Part shown: positions 60,653 to 64,000 of the stretch, in pieces
Layout: each line of letters opens with the position of its first letter
Position numbering within the stretch: position 1 is the stretch's first letter
Assembly (NCBI GenBank): GCA_903871335.1
Contig: CAIQGE010000008.1
Span: 1 to 64,000 of the forward strand
DNA length: 64,000 nt
Reading direction: 5' to 3'
Source: an uncultured Actinomycetes bacterium
Lineage (GTDB): Bacteria; Actinomycetota; Acidimicrobiia; Acidimicrobiales; RAAP-2
Translations under genes and position numbers: made by a program
Notes under the pieces: model-generated
Databases searched by the model: none
Seen by the model: only the letters and a program-made list of their open reading frames with translations
Told to the model about the DNA's origin: nothing

Positions 60653-62980
60653 ATGAACACTCGTTCAAGGTTTTTTGGTCGGCGTTGGCGTTCCGCGGTG
60701 GTGGGCTCGGTCATCGTGACGGCCTCCGTCATAGCGTTGCCGCCTCTGACGGCAACAGCGGGGGCACACGCGGTGTCGCCGTACCCCTTCAAGGTGTCCC
60801 CCGGGATCTTCGAGGCGTACGTGACCGGCGCGGATCCGGGTACGCCCGTCACGATCTACAGCTCGAATCACCTTCTTCTCGCCTCCGGTACTGCCGACTC
60901 TCTCGGCAGTTATCTCGCGCGCAACCTTTCGCCTTTGGTTGGTGTCACCTTGAACGCAATCGTGCACAGCACCCCACACAGCGCCAAGTTCAACGTCTTG
61001 TCGCCATCGATCTCCGTGCCGTCGTCGTTGTACACGGGTCAGACGATGCACGTCGGACTCAATTACCTCAAGATGCGTGATGGCGTCACGTTGGCGGCCA
61101 CCCTTCGCCTGCCTCCAGGCAAGTCCCTCGCCAATGGGCCCTTCCCGACGTTGATCGAATACAGCGGTTACGACACCGCCGGTCCCGCAAGTCTGATTGA
61201 TTCACTGACGGGCAAGCCCGTGAGCAACCCCGCGTTGCTACCGAGTTCGTCGACGATCGTTGGATCATTCCTCGCACCGGAACTGGGCTTCGCGGTGGTG
61301 TCGCTGCAGATGCGTGGCACGGCGTGTTCGGGTGGAGCCTTCGACCTCTTCGGGTACGACTCGGATTACGACGGCTATGACGCCGTGGAGATCGTGGCGC
61401 ACCAGAAGTTCGCGTTGAACCACAAGGTCGGCATGGCCGGCATCTCGTACTCGGGTATTTCCCAGTTCGAAGTAGCGGGCACACAGCCGCCGGACCTCGC
61501 GGCGATCACGCCGATGAGCCCGACCGATGACCTCTACTCGACCGGGTACCCCGGTGGTATCTACAACAACGGTTTCGCCGCATCGTGGATTGCCGACCGC
61601 ATCAATGACTCCCTCCCGGCGAGTCAGGGTGGGCAACCTTGGGCCCAGGCCGCAATTGCCACGGGTGACACCACGTGCGCGAACAATCAAGCACTTCACC
61701 TCCAAGCGCAGAGTTTGACCAGCATCCTTGGTCCGGGGCTGCAGCGTGACCCGTTGCTGTTCGACCAGCGATCACCGGCCGTGTGGGCTACACACGTCAA
61801 GGCGCCGGTCTTCGTGGTGGGATCCCTGCAAGACGAGCAGACGGGTCCGCAGTGGATGAACCTGATTAGTGCCCTGAAGAGCAACCCGGCGGCCTTCGCA
61901 ACGACGGACAACGGACTCCACATTGACTCGATGGGTCCGGACACCATTACGCGCTGGCTCGAATTCCTCGATCTCTATGTCGCGGGGTGGACGACGAATA
62001 GTTCCAAGGTGGCCGCCCAATACGCCACGTTGAAGGGCCTCGAACCTTTGCTCCTAGGTTCCTCGACGGGCACCTCAGTCATGCCCTTGCCGGCACTGCG
62101 CTTCACCACGATCACGTCACTCGCGAAGGCGAAGGCCGCGTTCGTGGCGAATGACCCCCGGGTTCGCGTGCTGTACAACAATGGCGGTAGCGCCCTCGGT
62201 GCGGGAACTCTCGAGCCTACGGGAGAACAGAGCTTCTCGAGTTGGCCGCCCACCACGGGAACAATTCAGCGCCTGTACTTGGGCAGCGGTGGAACGTTGA
62301 ACGCCTCAGCGGGCTCGGCCACCTCGACGTCGTTCAACCCCGACCCGAGTGCTCGACCGGCGACGGATCTGCCGTCAGGAAATCCCTGGAACGCCCAACC
62401 GCCGTACGCGTGGGAGCCGGTCACGGGGACCAATGGCGTTGGTTTCGTCACCCCAGCCTTCTCCTCGCAGACGACCATCGACGGGCCGGCGTCACTCGAC
62501 CTCTACTTGAAGTCCACGGCGCTCGACACCGACCTCGAAGCCACGATCACCGAAGTTCGTCCCAACGGCCAAGAGATGTTCGTCGCGACGGGTGAGTTGA
62601 GGGCGAGTGACCGGTACCTGTCGTCGAGTTCGACGGTCCTGCACCCGGTTCCCTCGTACCTCGCTAACAAGCAGAGCAGTCTGCCGGCGGGTTCCTACAG
62701 TCTCGTTCGTATTCCATTGGACCCGATCGCTCACGTTTTTCCCGCCGGAACACGCCTACGTGTCGTGATCTCAGCTCCCGGTGGCGACCACGCCTCGTGG
62801 ACGTTCGCGACGCCGTCGACGGGCGGTACCGTCGTCGACACCATCTCGTTGGGTGGCGCACAATCTTCGTCATTAGTCGTCGAACAAGTGGCGAACCCGA
62901 CCGTATTACCTGTTGCTGCGTGTGGTGCATTGCGTGGTGAGCCGTGCCGGACCTACGTCACCGCGGGTAATGGTGGCTGA
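60653..62980 (+). CDS. Exported CocE/NonD-type (X-Pro dipeptidyl-peptidase S15 fold) hydrolase
   Basis: A 775-residue exported enzyme. The signal peptide covers about residues 1-38 (RFFGRRWRSAVVGSVIVTAS...). A small N-terminal module (about 40-120) precedes the alpha/beta hydrolase: LNYLKMRDGVTLAATLRLPPG opens it, GMAGISYSGISQFE has the nucleophile Ser (GxSYxG), VVGSLQDEQTGPQW the Asp and TDNGLHIDSMG the His. A C-terminal jelly-roll (VRIPLDPIAHVFPAGTRLRVVISAPGGDHASW) is typical of CocE/NonD. It cleaves esters or amides outside the cell. ATG 60653 has GGGGGA upstream. A strong terminator follows. Confidence 0.88.
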   Translation: MNTRSRFFGRRWRSAVVGSVIVTASVIALPPLTATAGAHAVSPYPFKVSPGIFEAYVTGADPGTPVTIYSSNHLLLASGTADSLGSYLARNLSPLVGVTLNAIVHSTPHSAKFNVLSPSISVPSSLYTGQTMHVGLNYLKMRDGVTLAATLRLPPGKSLANGPFPTLIEYSGYDTAGPASLIDSLTGKPVSNPALLPSSSTIVGSFLAPELGFAVVSLQMRGTACSGGAFDLFGYDSDYDGYDAVEIVAHQKFALNHKVGMAGISYSGISQFEVAGTQPPDLAAITPMSPTDDLYSTGYPGGIYNNGFAASWIADRINDSLPASQGGQPWAQAAIATGDTTCANNQALHLQAQSLTSILGPGLQRDPLLFDQRSPAVWATHVKAPVFVVGSLQDEQTGPQWMNLISALKSNPAAFATTDNGLHIDSMGPDTITRWLEFLDLYVAGWTTNSSKVAAQYATLKGLEPLLLGSSTGTSVMPLPALRFTTITSLAKAKAAFVANDPRVRVLYNNGGSALGAGTLEPTGEQSFSSWPPTTGTIQRLYLGSGGTLNASAGSATSTSFNPDPSARPATDLPSGNPWNAQPPYAWEPVTGTNGVGFVTPAFSSQTTIDGPASLDLYLKSTALDTDLEATITEVRPNGQEMFVATGELRASDRYLSSSSTVLHPVPSYLANKQSSLPAGSYSLVRIPLDPIAHVFPAGTRLRVVISAPGGDHASWTFATPSTGGTVVDTISLGGAQSSSLVVEQVANPTVLPVAACGALRGEPCRTYVTAGNGG

Positions 62981-63010
62981 ACTTAATTTTGTAATGTGAA
63001 ACTGAATTCC

Positions 63011-63048
63011 ACCAGGTCCCCTGCAGTTGCAGGGGACCTGGTGTTTTG
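63011..63048 (+). terminator. Rho-independent terminator after the CocE-type gene
   Basis: A perfect 15-base stem, ACCAGGTCCCCTGCA with TGCAGGGGACCTGGT, a 2-base loop and GTTTT. It lies 30 bases after the stop codon. Confidence 0.93.
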
Positions 63049-63145
63049 AAAAAACTTCATTTTCATAAAATTTGAAAATTTGTTGACAAACAATATTTGG
63101 GACTTCGGTCACATAACTTTCTTTAAATGTAGAAGTTATTTCTGA

Positions 63146-63174
63146 TTGATATTGGCGTAAGAACTCGCTATCTT
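63146..63174 (+). promoter_or_regulatory. Promoter in an AT-rich gap upstream of the glycosidase-like gene
   Basis: TTGATA (63146-63151), a 17-base spacer and TATCTT (63169-63174) form a plausible housekeeping promoter 36 bases before ATG 63211. Positions 63043-63180 are strikingly AT-rich, with A and T tracts (TTTTCATAAAATTTGAAAATTT), unlike any other gap here. A second TTGACA lies near 63082. Confidence 0.55.
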
Positions 63175-63210
63175 CCGAACCATAAGGGTCACTATTGGAA
63201 GAGGTGGATC

Positions 63211-64000
63211 ATGCGAGTGCGTGCCAACCGAGTTGCCGCAAGGAAGCTCCACGGGGGAACCCTGGCGATCACCGCCGTCATGGTGAGCGTCATGTTGCCC
63301 AGTGTGGTGAGTGCGGATGTCGTCGCGGGTCAAATTACGTCCGTCTCACCGGCGGCCACGGTGCTATCGAGTCCGTCCGCCGTCACGATTACCGGCACCA
63401 ACTTCACGCGTTCGGTCAACGTTCTCTTCAACGGCGTGCCGGGAACGAGCGTGTCGGTGAGTTCTGACGGAACAACGATCACCGTAACGCCGCCCGCCGC
63501 GAGCGTGGCCGGCCCGGCGGTCGTGGACGTCCAGAACACGGACGGTACGACGACCGTTGACTCAACGAACACGTCGTTGCTTTGTTACGCGCCGAGCGGC
63601 GCGCCCATCCTTTCCGGAGGTCCCAATCAAATCGAGGCCTGCGGAACGCAACTCTGGCTGCATAACGCTCCCGCACAGTTGCACGGTTTCGTTGCGTACA
63701 GCCTCGGAACCGATTGGGGTCTCAATCAAGGTTGCGGCGGAGACTTCCGCACGATCGCTGCCCACCAGACATTCGCGAGTGGCATCAATACGTTCTTCTC
63801 TTCGCTGCCGGCCGGTTCCATCGTTCGCTTCGACGCGTTCCAAACCACGATTGGCGAGGACCGGGGAACGAGCACTGTGGACTGGACACCGCTGGATACG
63901 GTTTTCACCGAAGCTGCCGCCAACAACATCTATCTCATTCCGGTTCTCGCCAACGAGTGGGGGAGTTGTGATGACGGAGAGACCAAGGATCTCGCGTGGT
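63211..64000 (+). CDS. Exported protein with IPT/TIG domain and a GH5-like glycosidase domain, 3' end outside window
   Basis: Partial gene: 263 codons are visible and the frame stays open to the end. A signal peptide covers about 1-35 (LAITAVMVSVMLPSVVSA). Residues about 38-115 form an IPT/TIG Ig-like domain: ITSVSPAATVLSSPSAVTITGTNF, then VLFNGVPGTSV and VDVQNTDGTTT. From about 135 the sequence reads as the start of a TIM-barrel glycoside hydrolase: LHGFVAYSLGTDWGLNQGCGG, IVRFDAFQ and TVFTEAAANNIYLIPVLANEWGSC, similar to GH5-type mannanase/cellulase proteins. The catalytic Glu residues lie beyond the window. ATG 63211 has AGAGGTGG upstream. Confidence 0.72.
   Translation, partial: MRVRANRVAARKLHGGTLAITAVMVSVMLPSVVSADVVAGQITSVSPAATVLSSPSAVTITGTNFTRSVNVLFNGVPGTSVSVSSDGTTITVTPPAASVAGPAVVDVQNTDGTTTVDSTNTSLLCYAPSGAPILSGGPNQIEACGTQLWLHNAPAQLHGFVAYSLGTDWGLNQGCGGDFRTIAAHQTFASGINTFFSSLPAGSIVRFDAFQTTIGEDRGTSTVDWTPLDTVFTEAAANNIYLIPVLANEWGSCDDGETKDLAW

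Overview
The window looks like chromosome from a high-GC Gram-positive actinobacterium, most plausibly a member of the Acidimicrobiia or a close relative. The reasons are a pspA-htpX-pspAB set, ClpS followed by a DUF2017 protein, a PimB-type mannosyltransferase, two coenzyme F420-type LLM oxidoreductases, a group II truncated hemoglobin, a class II (B12) ribonucleotide reductase, an LAxTG-anchored surface protein, and many genes that appear to start without a leader. The placement is an inference; no rRNA or other taxonomic marker is present.

Layout. 1-739: right end of an IS3-family element abutting a truncated, frameshifted exported-type gene. 893-5189: an O-acyltransferase facing the envelope-stress set pspA-htpX-pspAB. 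5252-10774: purK-purE plus a degenerate ChbG-like protein, then an F420-type oxidoreductase coupled to a sulfatase, then a DsbA-like protein. 10784-18540: RecB-like nuclease, exported hydrolases, tRNA-Gly, hemoglobin, an RDD membrane protein with nine-residue repeats, and a CnaB-domain adhesin. 18756-25140: a run of same-strand, tightly packed small metal/redox proteins, pimB, SRPBCC, ROK kinase, F420-type protein, aminotransferase and VOC protein. 25137-29695: DUF1254, SMP-30, hydrolase and glycerol kinase. 29770-32882: nrdJ with its own promoter, two NrdR boxes and a terminator. 33028-35611: small proteins and ornithine carbamoyltransferase. 35608-40061: an FrhB-like F420 dehydrogenase subunit overlapping a siroheme nitrite/sulfite reductase, divergent from two genes that make siroheme. 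40058-43488: ECF sigma factor with zinc anti-sigma factor, an exported beta-propeller and an MFS carrier. 43500-54970: acyl-CoA metabolism (IcmF fused mutase, acyl-CoA dehydrogenase, acyl-CoA ligase, methylmalonate-semialdehyde dehydrogenase) plus a metal permease carrying three YHS domains. 55034-60549: thioesterase, ArfB, SurE, epimerase, SDR, MpaB-like protein, ClpS and DUF2017. 60653-64000: two exported hydrolases, the last running off the end.

Two genome-style signals stand out. At least sixteen genes on both strands have a TANNNT hexamer 6-7 bases before the start codon, which predicts leaderless mRNAs. Eight of eleven convergent gene pairs overlap by exactly the four bases of a YTAR stop-stop palindrome. 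The most interesting functional candidate is the two-gene F420/siroheme reductase at 35608-38594, which resembles a split version of the archaeal F420-dependent sulfite reductase Fsr.
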